From positions 1 through 53,150 of the forward strand of contig NZ_JAXUHN010000062.1 of NCBI RefSeq assembly GCF_035916875.1: a stretch of DNA of 53,150 nt, in the 5' to 3' direction. The notes beneath the pieces are model-generated. The model was not told where the DNA came from and did no database searches. It was given only the letters and a program-made list of their open reading frames with translations. A program made the position numbers and the translations under genes. Source of the stretch: Methylomicrobium sp035916875. Its GTDB lineage: Bacteria; Pseudomonadota; Gammaproteobacteria; Methylococcales; Methylomonadaceae. Each line of letters starts with the position of its first letter. The stretch's first letter is position 1. This document shows, piece after piece, positions 17,292 to 26,144 of the stretch.

Positions 17292-18038
17292 ATGACGTAT
17301 TGTGTGGGTTTGTTGCTTAACGACGGTTTGGTGTTCGCGTCCGATTCGCGCACGAACGCCGGCGTCGATTATGTGACCTCGTTCAGTAAACTGCATATCT
17401 TTACGCCGGCGCCGGACCGCTTCTTCGTGCTGTTGTCGGCGGGCAATCTGGCGACCACGCAGGGCGTTTTGAACCGGATCGTACGCGATATGGAATACCC
17501 TTCGGAAAGAGGCAGTCTGTTGACCGCTCGCTATTTGTTTGAAGCCGCCGACTATATCGGCAAAATCAGCCAGGAAACTCAGCAGCAGCATGGTCCCGCC
17601 CTGCTGTCGTCCGGTGTTAGCGTCGAAACCACATTGATTCTCGGAGGCCAAATCCATGGGCATAATCCGGGCTTGTTTCTGATTTACCCACAAGGCAATT
17701 ATTTCGAAGCGACCCGCGAAACACCTTATCTACAGATTGGTGAAAATAAATACGGCAAACCGGTTCTTGACCGGGCGGTCGGCGCATTGACCGGCCTGGA
17801 GGAAGGCGCGCGTCTGTTGCTGGTTTCCCTGGACGCAACGTCACGCTCGAATGCCGCGGTCGGTCCGCCGTTCGAAGTCGCAATCTACCGGCGGAACGAC
17901 ATGAAGATCAGCCATCATATGAAACTGGCTGCGAATGATCCCTACCTGACGCAATTACAGCGACGCTGGAACGAAGGTCTTTGCGACACCCTGCACAGTC
18001 TTCCTACATTCGACTGGGAAACGCCGGAGCCAGTTTAA
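17292..18038 (+). CDS. Anbu-type proteasome beta-subunit homologue (peptidase)
   Basis: A 248-residue Ntn-hydrolase of the Anbu (ancestral beta subunit) family, related to HslV. After removal of Met1 the N-terminal Thr2 (MTYCVGLLL) would be the nucleophile. The segment GLVFASDSRTNAG supplies an Asp and Ser of the active site, and FVLLSAGNLATTQ matches the lysine-equivalent region and oxyanion-loop region of the fold. Anbu forms open helical rings and appears with the alpha-E, ATP-grasp and transglutaminase genes that lie divergently here. A GTG nine bases earlier is in frame, but the ATG preserves the N-terminal Thr. Confidence 0.93.
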   Translation: MTYCVGLLLNDGLVFASDSRTNAGVDYVTSFSKLHIFTPAPDRFFVLLSAGNLATTQGVLNRIVRDMEYPSERGSLLTARYLFEAADYIGKISQETQQQHGPALLSSGVSVETTLILGGQIHGHNPGLFLIYPQGNYFEATRETPYLQIGENKYGKPVLDRAVGALTGLEEGARLLLVSLDATSRSNAAVGPPFEVAIYRRNDMKISHHMKLAANDPYLTQLQRRWNEGLCDTLHSLPTFDWETPEPV

Positions 18039-18122
18039 TCACCGGGCTTTCATCTCGTCGAGCGCCGGCGGCTTGATGGCTTACCCGTAATCGCGCGGCA
18101 CGAGTCGAGTTCGGCCGACCGC

Positions 18123-18428
18123 GTGATGAGGGCGGGCGTGACCATCAACTGGGCAACGGTTTATTTACAAAGCTGTTTTTCGGCATCTCGCGACATTCCG
18201 CAGACCGAACCCGGTTTCAAATCGCGAGACGCTTCGCTGGTCAACTGGACGATGGGTTATCGACGTCAGAAAAGATCCCGCTTCCAACTACAGGTTTTAA
18301 ACTTGTTCGACTCGAAAGATTCCGACACATGTTATTCCTATGCTTCCCGCTTGCAGGACGAAGCGGCTGGTGGCCTCGAGGACATGTGTTTTCGTCCGGT
18401 TGAGTCGCGGTTTGGCCGGGTTGATTGA
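18123..18428 (+). pseudogene. Remnant of a TonB-dependent receptor C-terminus
   Basis: The frame ends with a sequence typical of the last strands of TonB-dependent receptors: VNWTMGYRRQKRSRFQLQVL, then NLFDSKDSDTCYSYASRL, then EDMCFRPVESRFGRVD. The stop comes a few residues before the final aromatic residue such receptors need. No barrel, plug or signal peptide is encoded upstream. It looks like the tail left after deletion of a receptor gene. The rest of 18039-18577 shows no further coding signal. Confidence 0.7.
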
Positions 18429-18524
18429 AACGGTTCGATTGTAATTCTTGAGCGCAGGTTGGGCTGGAAAAGACGGTTGGATTATCAATTGTAAATAATC
18501 AGCCTCTGAAGCCTCTCCATTAAA

Positions 18525-18553
18525 AAAGCCGCACTGGATACCAGTGCGGCTTT
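18525..18553 (-). terminator. Rho-independent terminator of the porin gene
   Basis: A 13-bp perfect stem (aaagccgcactgg / ccagtgcggcttt) with a 3-base loop, followed on the minus strand by a run of six T. It lies 25 bases beyond the porin stop codon. Confidence 0.92.
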
Positions 18554-18577
18554 GGCTAGTTTGAGCCTCTTCAACCG

Positions 18578-20209
18578 TTACCAGTCGACCTGAACACGTG
18601 TTTCAAGAATATCCAGATCGGCATTATTAAATGCTCGTCCTGTGGTTGTAGGGGCGTTACCTGTATTAATATCCAAGGCGTGAATGTAGTTAGCCATCAC
18701 ACGCATATGCGAATTAGGGTACCAGTTAATACCAAACTTGGCTGTAGACGCTCGACCGCCATGAATTACGCCAGTATCCAAGTTCATGTAATCGTACCCG
18801 GCGGCAAGTTCCCACGCACCCCAGCCGCCATGCATATCAAAGTTGTGAGTGGGTTTTAAACGATCCCAGGCACCGGTTTTAGCTTTATAGTTGCGAGATT
18901 CACCGGTTAAAAAGTAGGTCATATAGCCATAGTAACCGTTCATGGATTCATTTTGGTTATAACCTTTACCTGAAACATCGGTTTGTATATATTCGCCTTG
19001 GGCTGAGAATGGCCCATAAACCAGGGCCGTTTCCGCGCCGAAGCGAGTCAGGTGATCAGCTTGAATCGCAGTTGCTGAATTTTTGTTGCCGGAGGTCAAA
19101 TTACCCGTATTTAATATAGAGGTACGGTCTACGTTGGCGCCTATACCGTTTGCGAAAATGATACCGCCGTTACTAAAATTACCATTACCCAGGTAATTAT
19201 CGTTTAAGCTAATGTACGACCCCGACGCACCCACATGTAAGAATTTGGTTTTGCTTTCCATCCACGGCAAACCGGTCACCCGGGCGTTAACTTCCCAACT
19301 GGTATCGCCGCCGCCGCCATTGCGGTTGACACCGCCGTTAGGATTAATCGCACTGCCGGTACTGCCAGTCAGTGAGTTATTGCCATAGGCGTTGTAACCG
19401 CCGACACCTTCGGTTTGTAGCGATGTAGCTGCCTGCCAACGATCAGCCGCGTAATTGGCGCCAAAACCCACTTTATATGTATTGAGGTTGTCTACGAAGG
19501 TGTTGGTCGCCATGTTACGCTCAATGAACGTAATGTAGCGGTTGCTGGTTGCTTCTTCCATGCTGAATGGTTCTTTAAAGGAACCCACTTTGACTGAAAA
19601 GGGTTTGGAAAAATTATAACGAATGAAAGCGTCGGTTATACCGCCTGCATTCAAGCCATTGCCCCGCGTAAAATCGTATTCAAATTTATAGTCGGTATTT
19701 TTGAAAAAAGTCCCTTCCACACCCAGACGTGCCCGACGAAGCGTTGTGCCATTGTTTAATTCTGAAGGCACGCCTGTGGGGGTTATAAATTCTACAGGCA
19801 ACTGCTGGTTAACATTTTCCTGCGAATCCACCTGCATCCGTCCGTTAATTCCTGCTGTAAAATTGCCATCTCTGGTTGCAAAATGTATCCCGTCGTCGAG
19901 TTTGACTTTAACCGAGTCAGGGGCTGTAGCTTCTTGGGCATGCTCTTCAAGAGCCTTGATTTGATTTTCTTTTAAGGCCATTTCTTCCCGAATCGCAGCG
20001 ATCTCGGCGGCATTATTAGCTTCCTGGGCCGTTTTTTTAGGCGTATCTTCCACTCTTTCAAAAGAGCCCATTTTCTCCCTGTGCGGGCCAGGTTCTGCAA
20101 AAATCTGTTTGGTTTTGACATCGACATAAAGATCGATCGCAAACGCAGATGAAGACGCTCCAACGCCTAGGACAGTCGCCACGGCCAGGGTCAGTTTTGA
20201 AAAATTCAT
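18578..20209 (-). CDS. Phosphate-selective porin family (OprO/OprP-like) outer membrane protein
   Basis: A 543-residue outer-membrane barrel. The signal peptide (residues 1-24) ends at SSAFA. A helical stretch with coiled-coil character (about 60-95, AAEIAAIREEMALKENQIKA) should give an N-terminal trimer stalk. The barrel begins at DDGIHFATRDGNFTAGINGR and ends in the aromatic residue of VQVDW, the usual outer-membrane insertion signal. Family members admit phosphate or polyphosphate in low-phosphate conditions. The PHO boxes just upstream support that role here. A strong terminator follows. Confidence 0.88.
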   Translation of the reverse strand: MNFSKLTLAVATVLGVGASSSAFAIDLYVDVKTKQIFAEPGPHREKMGSFERVEDTPKKTAQEANNAAEIAAIREEMALKENQIKALEEHAQEATAPDSVKVKLDDGIHFATRDGNFTAGINGRMQVDSQENVNQQLPVEFITPTGVPSELNNGTTLRRARLGVEGTFFKNTDYKFEYDFTRGNGLNAGGITDAFIRYNFSKPFSVKVGSFKEPFSMEEATSNRYITFIERNMATNTFVDNLNTYKVGFGANYAADRWQAATSLQTEGVGGYNAYGNNSLTGSTGSAINPNGGVNRNGGGGDTSWEVNARVTGLPWMESKTKFLHVGASGSYISLNDNYLGNGNFSNGGIIFANGIGANVDRTSILNTGNLTSGNKNSATAIQADHLTRFGAETALVYGPFSAQGEYIQTDVSGKGYNQNESMNGYYGYMTYFLTGESRNYKAKTGAWDRLKPTHNFDMHGGWGAWELAAGYDYMNLDTGVIHGGRASTAKFGINWYPNSHMRVMANYIHALDINTGNAPTTTGRAFNNADLDILETRVQVDW

Positions 20210-20242
20210 GTATTGCTCGCAGTGATGATTAAGACTGCGGCA

Positions 20243-20298
20243 AGAATAAGGAACTCAAGTGACAGTAAAATGACAGAAATGTTACGAAATGATGACAG
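20243..20298 (-). promoter_or_regulatory. Tandem PHO boxes and -10 element of the porin promoter
   Basis: On the minus strand CTGTCATTTTACTGTCAC (20276-20259) is a near-perfect PHO box: two CTGTCAT half-sites 11 bp apart. Another CTGTCAT at 20298-20292 lies 22 bp upstream, in phase, with a degenerate half-site at 20287-20281 between them. TATTCT at 20248-20243 begins 10 bases after the last half-site, the spacing used by PhoB-activated promoters. The site is about 50 bases before the porin ATG. Confidence 0.9.
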
Positions 20299-20299
20299 A

Positions 20300-20721
20300 G
20301 CAACAGCTTTTCCGCACCGCTGCAAATTTACAACAAAAACCTTTAAAACGGCCGGGAAATTAGCCCGGAAGGGCGGGTGTGTGGAGATATAGCAACTAAT
20401 CTAAGAAGCTAGTTAGATAAAAGCCATTGAAAATACATAATTAAAACGCCAGAGAGTCTTCCATGCTTTTTAGGTGCATGGACGCAACAATTTGCGGACT
20501 CGAAAACAACACATAACAGACGCCGCTGCGGGACATAAAGCTGATTAATAATCAGGGGCGGAGAATGGCTCAGTCATTTTTTGATGCGAATTTCGGTAGG
20601 CGAACGCCCGGTCGTGGCAGGCGTGATCGAGCGGTTGTTGGCCTGGCCTGATGCAGGCCCCGGCCCTCCCTGAGGGAGGGCTACAGTGTTACTTAACCGG
20701 TTTTGAACGGAAGCAGTAAGA
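20300..20721. other. Intergenic region with palindromes
   Basis: No gene is visible. Hairpins ggcctg/caggcc (20645-20659) and gccctccc/gggagggc (20663-20681) lie side by side just beyond the stop of the 20722-21984 gene. They may stabilise or end that transcript, but no T-run follows on the minus strand. The rest shows no repeats or motifs I can name. Confidence 0.6.
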
Positions 20722-21984
20722 TTATTGCGGCGGTGTGTGCGATAAACGATTGGCCGTGTCGATGTCGTGCTCAGCCTCCTTGATCGCTCTCGACAATTCC
20801 GCGCGCTGTTTATCCAAGACGAGCCATTCGATCTGGCGGTGCAGATAGGCGTCCTTGTTTTTGGTGACTTCTACGCGCAGTTCCAGTTCCTTGATTTCGG
20901 CCTGGAGTTGCATTTCCTTCAGGCGTGTCTGATGTTCGATGCGTTCGGCTTCGAGCTGTTCCTCGTATTTTTGCTGCTCCTGCTGCAACACTTCCTGCGC
21001 TTTGAATTCTGCCTGCTGTTCTTTTTCTTTAAGAATCGCTTCGTGTTCGAGCTTTTTGGCGTGTAATTGCAGTTCGAGTTCATGTTGGCGAACTTGTTGT
21101 TCGAGTCGATACTTCAACTCGGCCGCATCCTCGATGCTTTGCAGATGTTTTTCGTGGTTGACCTTTTCCTCGTGCAGCTTGGCCTCGATTGTAAACTGAT
21201 CGGCATTCTGTTTTTCTTGCGTTTCCAGCAGTTGACGCTGGTTTTCGCTTTCGAGGACCAATTTTTGCTGCTGTAAGGCATTCAGTTGATGCAGATGCTC
21301 GAGGCGCTCCTTTTCGAGCAATTGTTCCTGGCGGACCCGTTCGCGCGCTTGTTTTTCGCGAAATTCGAAATTCTTTTGCAGGATGCCCAGATAAACGTCT
21401 TCCTGGGTGAAGCGCCCGTCGAGCCCCGGGCTGTCTTCGAGATCGGCAAAGGCCGGGGTCAGCGAGCAAATCGCGCGGCATTTGATGTATTTGACGGTCA
21501 GCGCTTCATTGATCGATTTCTCGATCTGTTTTTCGGTTGCGGATAGACCGGATTCTATCCAGTTGCCGTTGCGCAGGTTTCTGAGTTCGGCGTCAACGAT
21601 CGTCTTGATCAAGCTTTCATATCCGGTTTTGATATGCGCGTTCATGTTGGCTAGGGCGTCCAGGTTGCGTTCGGCATATTTGAATGTCGCTTGAAAATGG
21701 ATCGTCAATTGGGCGGCTATCGTACAAAGCCCACCGTAAAGCGTGGTGGAGATATTGAGCGGCCATTCGGCAACCGGCAGCGGATAGACCTGATGATAAA
21801 AGCGTGGGAAAAATTTCGCCGGATATTCGAACAGCTTGTAATACGGTCCGAGTTTGGACATAACGACGCGGCTTTCGCCGTCAAAGCCGGGGTCCCAGAC
21901 TTCTTCGAATTCAGTATTGTCAGGGATGGCTTGGGGCTTGATACCGGCCAGCCAGGCGTCCAGCAGGGCTTGCTTATTCGTCAT
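20722..21984 (-). CDS. Coiled-coil protein with an SPFH-like N-terminal half
   Basis: A 420-residue soluble protein, not recognised as a named family. Residues about 1-200 are globular; their order of a strand-rich section (TIAAQLTIHFQATFKY), a helix (LIKTIVDAELRNL) and TEKQIEKSINEAL then a short strand recalls SPFH/Band-7 (prohibitin, stomatin) domains. Residues about 215-400 are an almost unbroken, highly charged coiled coil (EKERLEHLHQLNALQQQKLV and onward). There is no signal peptide or membrane helix. It overlaps the upstream membrane-protein gene by 11 bases, so the two proteins probably act together at the inner membrane. Confidence 0.75.
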   Translation of the reverse strand: MTNKQALLDAWLAGIKPQAIPDNTEFEEVWDPGFDGESRVVMSKLGPYYKLFEYPAKFFPRFYHQVYPLPVAEWPLNISTTLYGGLCTIAAQLTIHFQATFKYAERNLDALANMNAHIKTGYESLIKTIVDAELRNLRNGNWIESGLSATEKQIEKSINEALTVKYIKCRAICSLTPAFADLEDSPGLDGRFTQEDVYLGILQKNFEFREKQARERVRQEQLLEKERLEHLHQLNALQQQKLVLESENQRQLLETQEKQNADQFTIEAKLHEEKVNHEKHLQSIEDAAELKYRLEQQVRQHELELQLHAKKLEHEAILKEKEQQAEFKAQEVLQQEQQKYEEQLEAERIEHQTRLKEMQLQAEIKELELRVEVTKNKDAYLHRQIEWLVLDKQRAELSRAIKEAEHDIDTANRLSHTPPQ

Positions 21985-23257
21985 TGGATACCTCCGCTGG
22001 GATCGGGCTGGAGGTCAGCAAGGCTTGCTCGGACTTGAGGTTGCGGAGTTGCGCGCTCATCCGTTCGGCGATCAGGGGATAGAGATTCGGCGCAAATTCG
22101 ACCGATTTGGAATCGATCTTGCGCAAGAAGCCGCGGCTCAATAAATAGCCAACCGCGAACATCCGCGACCAGTCGGAATAGCGCCGGGCTTTTTCGATTT
22201 CGGACTTTTCGATCACCATTTCGAGTTCGTCGTTTTCGTTGATTCTAAACTCGGTAAACTGGCGCAGGCATTCGAACACCAGTTCCTGCTCCCGCTCGCT
22301 CAAGGGTCCGGGCGCGGTAAACTCCAGGCGGTAGGATAAAAACACGGTAAAAAAATCGGCCATCGACGCGCAGAGGAAGGCAAACAGCGAAAAATCCTTC
22401 CACATCGCAAAGGACGGCGTGATGCCCTGCACTACTTCCGAGTAAGTCATCAGGATCGGCATTTCCGGCGCAATCACGCCGCTACTGGTCGCCATCTGGT
22501 TGAATTTGAGCGAGACTTCCTGCAGGCTGGAAACGATTTGCCGATAACTGTTTTCCGCGTCGGGCGCTTTGATGTTCCATGCCGTCAGGCTGTTTTGCAG
22601 CACGCGGATATCCTGGTTCAATTTCTCGAAGCTTTGCACGACCTGGGCGGCCTCCTTTTTCTTGGTCTCGAAAACTTCGCGCTGATAGCGGAAAAACGGT
22701 CCCTGGCCGACCATGTTTTTTTGCGTTTGGGGCGCATCCGGATGCGTGCCGAAATAGGCCTGGGTCACATTCGACGAGGCCTTGTCGAGCTCTTCCTGCT
22801 GTTGTTTCAGTATCCGTGTTTTGGTATCGGCGATGCTTTTAAGATAGGTGTTCACATCGGAGCGGATTTTGTTCAATCGGCCGATTTGTATCGTATCTTT
22901 CTGGGAAATTTCATAGAACTTGAAATAAGAGAAGGTGACGGAGGCCGATACCGCCACCAGCAACGACACCAGCACGCAGAAAAAACGCAATCTGTTGGCT
23001 TTCCAGTGGATGCCGGCGATTTCAAGCGAGCTGATCACGATGATCGACTGTATTGCGATCGTGATAATCAGCGCAATCCAGGATACGATGAAATGTGACA
23101 AGCCGTAAAAGGTGGTAAAACCTGTCGCCATACTCAGCATCAGCACAATCGGAATGGTCCATACCCTAAGGCCGGCAATAAACAACGTTTGTATGCTGTT
23201 GATGATGCCGCCGATCCCGCCGGAGTCGTGTTTTTTACTTAGTCTATTGATGTCCAT
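21974..23257 (-). CDS. Four-helix inner membrane protein with long non-membrane loop, unknown
   Basis: A 427-residue membrane protein of no family I can name. Three membrane helices lie at about 33-53, 56-78 and 92-110. A 170-residue helical, Gln/Lys-rich loop follows (including TRILKQQQEELDKA and VVQSFEKLNQDIRVLQ), then a fourth helix at about 285-305 (FLCASMADFFTVFLSYRLE). The C-terminal 120 residues are soluble and look like a winged-helix type fold (AVGYLLSRGFLRKIDSKSVEFA). With three helices before the loop, loop and C-terminal domain would be on opposite sides of the membrane. Its stop overlaps the start of the coiled-coil gene. Role unknown. Confidence 0.78.
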   Translation of the reverse strand: MDINRLSKKHDSGGIGGIINSIQTLFIAGLRVWTIPIVLMLSMATGFTTFYGLSHFIVSWIALIITIAIQSIIVISSLEIAGIHWKANRLRFFCVLVSLLVAVSASVTFSYFKFYEISQKDTIQIGRLNKIRSDVNTYLKSIADTKTRILKQQQEELDKASSNVTQAYFGTHPDAPQTQKNMVGQGPFFRYQREVFETKKKEAAQVVQSFEKLNQDIRVLQNSLTAWNIKAPDAENSYRQIVSSLQEVSLKFNQMATSSGVIAPEMPILMTYSEVVQGITPSFAMWKDFSLFAFLCASMADFFTVFLSYRLEFTAPGPLSEREQELVFECLRQFTEFRINENDELEMVIEKSEIEKARRYSDWSRMFAVGYLLSRGFLRKIDSKSVEFAPNLYPLIAERMSAQLRNLKSEQALLTSSPIPAEVSNDE

Positions 23258-23403
23258 TGTTGCCAGATTGGGGATGAGTCGCGCGAGGAAACCCTGGGAA
23301 TTGAGAAGGCGCCGATGTTTGAAATGAAACGCAGTCTATTTGATTTATAAGGAAAATGCAATTGGCTGCGTAGGGCGGACGCCAATCGGCCGGGCGAAAA
23401 AAC

Positions 23404-23742
23404 TCACTTTTTGCGGCTTATCGCTGCGGCCTTGCCGCATGGTTTTTTACCGTTCTTCGGCTTGTCGGGGTATTTTCGGGGGCTCAGTGTATTATAAATT
23501 TTGACATAGAGTATCGAGGCTGACAGCCCCAGGGTAACTGCATTCGCCGCGATGATCGCCGCGTTGTGTAGAAAAATGCCATAGATCAGCCAGAGCAATA
23601 CGCCGAGCGTAAAGATGCCGTACATCGATAACGAGAGCGAGTCGGTATCGCGGGTCCGGATCGTCAGGATAGCCTGCGGCAGAAACGAGGCGGTAGTCAA
23701 TAGCGCGGCGGCATAGCCGATTAAATCAGACAGGGCGGGCAT
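23404..23742 (-). CDS. SemiSWEET family sugar transporter
   Basis: A 112-residue protein with one triple-helix bundle, the SemiSWEET unit, which dimerises to pass sugars through the membrane. The PQ motif is present in the first helix (AALLTTASFLPQAILTIRTRDTDSLSL), with the conserved SLSMYGIFTLGVLLWLIYG in the second. The third ends near residue 83. A basic, proline-rich tail of about 25 residues (PRKYPDKPKNGKK) follows, longer than in most members. It lies downstream of gltA on the same strand but beyond a hairpin. Confidence 0.92.
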   Translation of the reverse strand: MPALSDLIGYAAALLTTASFLPQAILTIRTRDTDSLSLSMYGIFTLGVLLWLIYGIFLHNAAIIAANAVTLGLSASILYVKIYNTLSPRKYPDKPKNGKKPCGKAAAISRKK

Positions 23743-23768
23743 GCCGGGGTGATCCTCTGCTTTCGCGA

Positions 23769-23801
23769 AGAGCTGCCTGGTTTATAAAACCTGGCAGCTC
23801 T
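23769..23801. terminator. Hairpin between gltA and the SemiSWEET gene
   Basis: The arms agagctgcc and ggcagctct pair, and inside them ggttt pairs with aaacc, with one T-T mismatch. It follows the gltA stop by 10 bases. There is no T-run directly after it on the minus strand, so termination may be partial or the hairpin may protect the RNA 3' end. Confidence 0.55.
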
Positions 23802-23810
23802 GCAATGATG

Positions 23811-25115
23811 CTAAACCGCCCTGCCATGCCGCGCCGGCAAATCGCGGCGGGTGGCGCCGGTGTAGAGCTGTCTTGGCCGGCCGATTTTTTGCTCGGGATC
23901 GGCGATCATTTCATCCCAATGCGAAATCCAGCCGACCGTCCGGCCCATTGCAAAGATCGCGGTAAACATTCTGCTCGGGATGCCGAGCGCATGCAGCACG
24001 ATACCGGAATAAAAATCGACGTTCGGATACAGTTTTTTCTGGATGAAATACTCGTCTTCGAGCGCGATACGTTCGAGTTCGAGCGCCAGCTTGAACAATT
24101 TGTCGTCATGCAGTCCCAGTTCATTCAGGACCTCATGGCAGGTCTCGCGCATCAGTTTGGCGCGCGGATCGTGGTTTTTGTAGACGCGGTGGCCAAAGCC
24201 CATCAGCCGGAATGGATCGCTTTTGTCCTTGGCTTTATTGATGTAAATGCCTATTCGGGAAACATCGCCGATCTCTTCCAGCATGTTTAGAACCGCTTCG
24301 TTCGCGCCGCCGTGCGCCGCGCCCCAAAGACAGGCGATGCCGGCAGTGATGCAGGCGAACGGATTCGCGCCGCTGGAGCCGGCCAGACGCACGGTCGAAG
24401 TTGAGGCGTTTTGTTCGTGATCGGCGTGCAGAATCAGAATACGATCGAGCGCCTTGACCAGCACAGGATTCGGCACGAATTCATCGCACGGCGTCGCCAG
24501 CATCATGCGCATGAAGTTTTCGACATAGCTCAGTTTGTTTTGCGGATACAAAAACGGTGAGCCGGTGCTGTATTTATGGCACATCGCAACGATCGTCGGC
24601 ACCTTCGCCATCAGCCTAATCGCGCACATTTCCCTATCGCTTTTCGAGCGGATATCCAGCGCGTCGTGATAAAACGCGGACAGCGCGCCGACGACGCCGA
24701 CCATGATCGCCATCGGGTGCGCATCGCGGCGAAAGCCCTTGAAAAAGTTGGTCAACTGGTCATGCACCATCGTGTGCATCGTAATATTGTGCTCAAACTG
24801 CTGCAATTGATCGTAGGTCGGCAGTTCGCCTTCCAGCAACAGATAGCAAACTTCCAGAAAGGTGCATTGCGCGGCAAGTTGCTCGATCGGATAGCCGCGG
24901 TACAGCAATATGCCCGCTTCGCCGTCGATGTAAGTAATCGACGAACGGCAACTGCCGGTCGAGGTAAATCCGGGGTCGTAGGTGAACATTCCTGTTTGCT
25001 TGTACAGGGACTGGACATCCAGCACGTCGGGACCTATGGTGCCGGACAACACGGGCAATGTACACAGTAGCTCGGATTCGGGAGTGGATAGGACGATAGC
25101 GCTGGGCTTGCTCAT
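23811..25115 (-). CDS. gltA: Citrate synthase
   Basis: A 434-residue type II (hexameric, NADH-sensitive type) citrate synthase that condenses acetyl-CoA with oxaloacetate in the TCA cycle. Active-site residues are clear: His in AAHGGANEAVL, His in MGFGHRVYKNHDPR and Asp in YPNVDFYSG. The end, GRPRQLYTGATRRDLP, is typical for the bacterial enzyme. A TTG nine bases upstream is in frame, but the ATG at 25115 is the likely start. The Entner-Doudoroff aldolase lies just upstream on the same strand. Confidence 0.97.
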   Translation of the reverse strand: MSKPSAIVLSTPESELLCTLPVLSGTIGPDVLDVQSLYKQTGMFTYDPGFTSTGSCRSSITYIDGEAGILLYRGYPIEQLAAQCTFLEVCYLLLEGELPTYDQLQQFEHNITMHTMVHDQLTNFFKGFRRDAHPMAIMVGVVGALSAFYHDALDIRSKSDREMCAIRLMAKVPTIVAMCHKYSTGSPFLYPQNKLSYVENFMRMMLATPCDEFVPNPVLVKALDRILILHADHEQNASTSTVRLAGSSGANPFACITAGIACLWGAAHGGANEAVLNMLEEIGDVSRIGIYINKAKDKSDPFRLMGFGHRVYKNHDPRAKLMRETCHEVLNELGLHDDKLFKLALELERIALEDEYFIQKKLYPNVDFYSGIVLHALGIPSRMFTAIFAMGRTVGWISHWDEMIADPEQKIGRPRQLYTGATRRDLPARHGRAV

Positions 25116-25174
25116 GATAGTCAATCTCGGTTGGGACGCCGCTGCGGCGTAATTAGTGTCGATTTCGGAATCAA

Positions 25175-25825
25175 TTAATCGGGATTGGCGTTAACAATCG
25201 CCTGTTTTGCCAGTTCGGTGACTTTAGACCAGTCTTTCGCATTCAGCGCGTCCTGGGGAGCCAGCCATGAACCGCCGACGCAGGCGACATTGGGTAATTT
25301 GAGATAAGCCTGATAATTATCGGGCGAGATGCCGCCGGTCGGGCAAAAGGTCGCTTGCGGGAAAGGGCCGGCGATCGATTTAAGCATGGGAATGCCGCCT
25401 GCGGCTTCGGCCGGGAAAAACTTGAAGTGATCCAGGCCGTATTCCATGCCGAGCATCAGTTCGGACAGGGTCGCAATGCCGGGTATCAACGCGATATTGC
25501 CGTTCACCGCCGCGTTCAGTAATGAGGCGGTGATGCCGGGGCTGATCGCGAATACCGCACCGGCATCCGCTGCGGCTTGTAATTGCGCGGGGTTCGCAAT
25601 CGTGCCCGCGCCGACGATTGCGCCTTCGACTTCCCGGCTGATCCTATTGATCGCCTCGAGTGCGACCGGTGTGCGCAAGGTAATTTCCAGCACGCGAATG
25701 CCGCCCGCGACCAGTGCTTTCGCCAAAGGTACGGCGTCTTCAAGATTTTTGATGACCATGACCGGCATGACGGGACCGGCTCTTAATATCTCGTTAGGCT
25801 GAATTTTCCAATGCTGATTTGCCAT
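25175..25825 (-). CDS. eda: KDPG aldolase (2-dehydro-3-deoxy-phosphogluconate aldolase)
   Basis: A 216-residue class I aldolase that splits KDPG into pyruvate and glyceraldehyde 3-phosphate, the last step of the Entner-Doudoroff pathway. The Schiff-base lysine is in LDHFKFFPAEAAGG (near residue 135), with the catalytic Glu in VLEITLRT and phosphate-binding GGISPDN. No edd is in the window; zwf and pgl at 34779-36950 feed this route. It is separated from gltA by about 60 bases and may share its transcript. Confidence 0.96.
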   Translation of the reverse strand: MANQHWKIQPNEILRAGPVMPVMVIKNLEDAVPLAKALVAGGIRVLEITLRTPVALEAINRISREVEGAIVGAGTIANPAQLQAAADAGAVFAISPGITASLLNAAVNGNIALIPGIATLSELMLGMEYGLDHFKFFPAEAAGGIPMLKSIAGPFPQATFCPTGGISPDNYQAYLKLPNVACVGGSWLAPQDALNAKDWSKVTELAKQAIVNANPD

Positions 25826-26144
25826 GTGTTTCGTATGAAATTGGGTGGATAATGTCGGTCTTCCATGACATAAAGTGTTTACAGAACGTCCGGCGCAAAG
25901 GTCCGGGCTATTGGTTTTCGGCGAGAAAAGCGGTCATTTCTTGCCTTGGCAGAGAAGGGCTCGGTACAAGAAAGTCTGGGGCTACTCTACCAAAATAATG
26001 AATTTAATGTCTATTACATTGTATCGAGCGTTGGGCAAATGTCAAAAAGGAACGACATGTCCAAGAATTCAAGGATATAGTGTCGATTGGCTAGTAGATT
26101 GGAACAGGCAGCGGTTTTTTTGTAGCGCTTACTTTTAATTCATC
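25826..26144. other. Intergenic region, no gene seen
   Basis: An 87-residue open frame at 25875-26138 has no ribosome binding site, no recognisable domain and mixed codon use, and I do not call it. The region should contain the eda promoter but I find no clear -10/-35 pair or operator. Confidence 0.5.

Noticed and set aside
25875..26138. Open frame upstream of eda
   Set aside because: No domain, no start signal and mixed codon use; it is more likely the eda promoter region.
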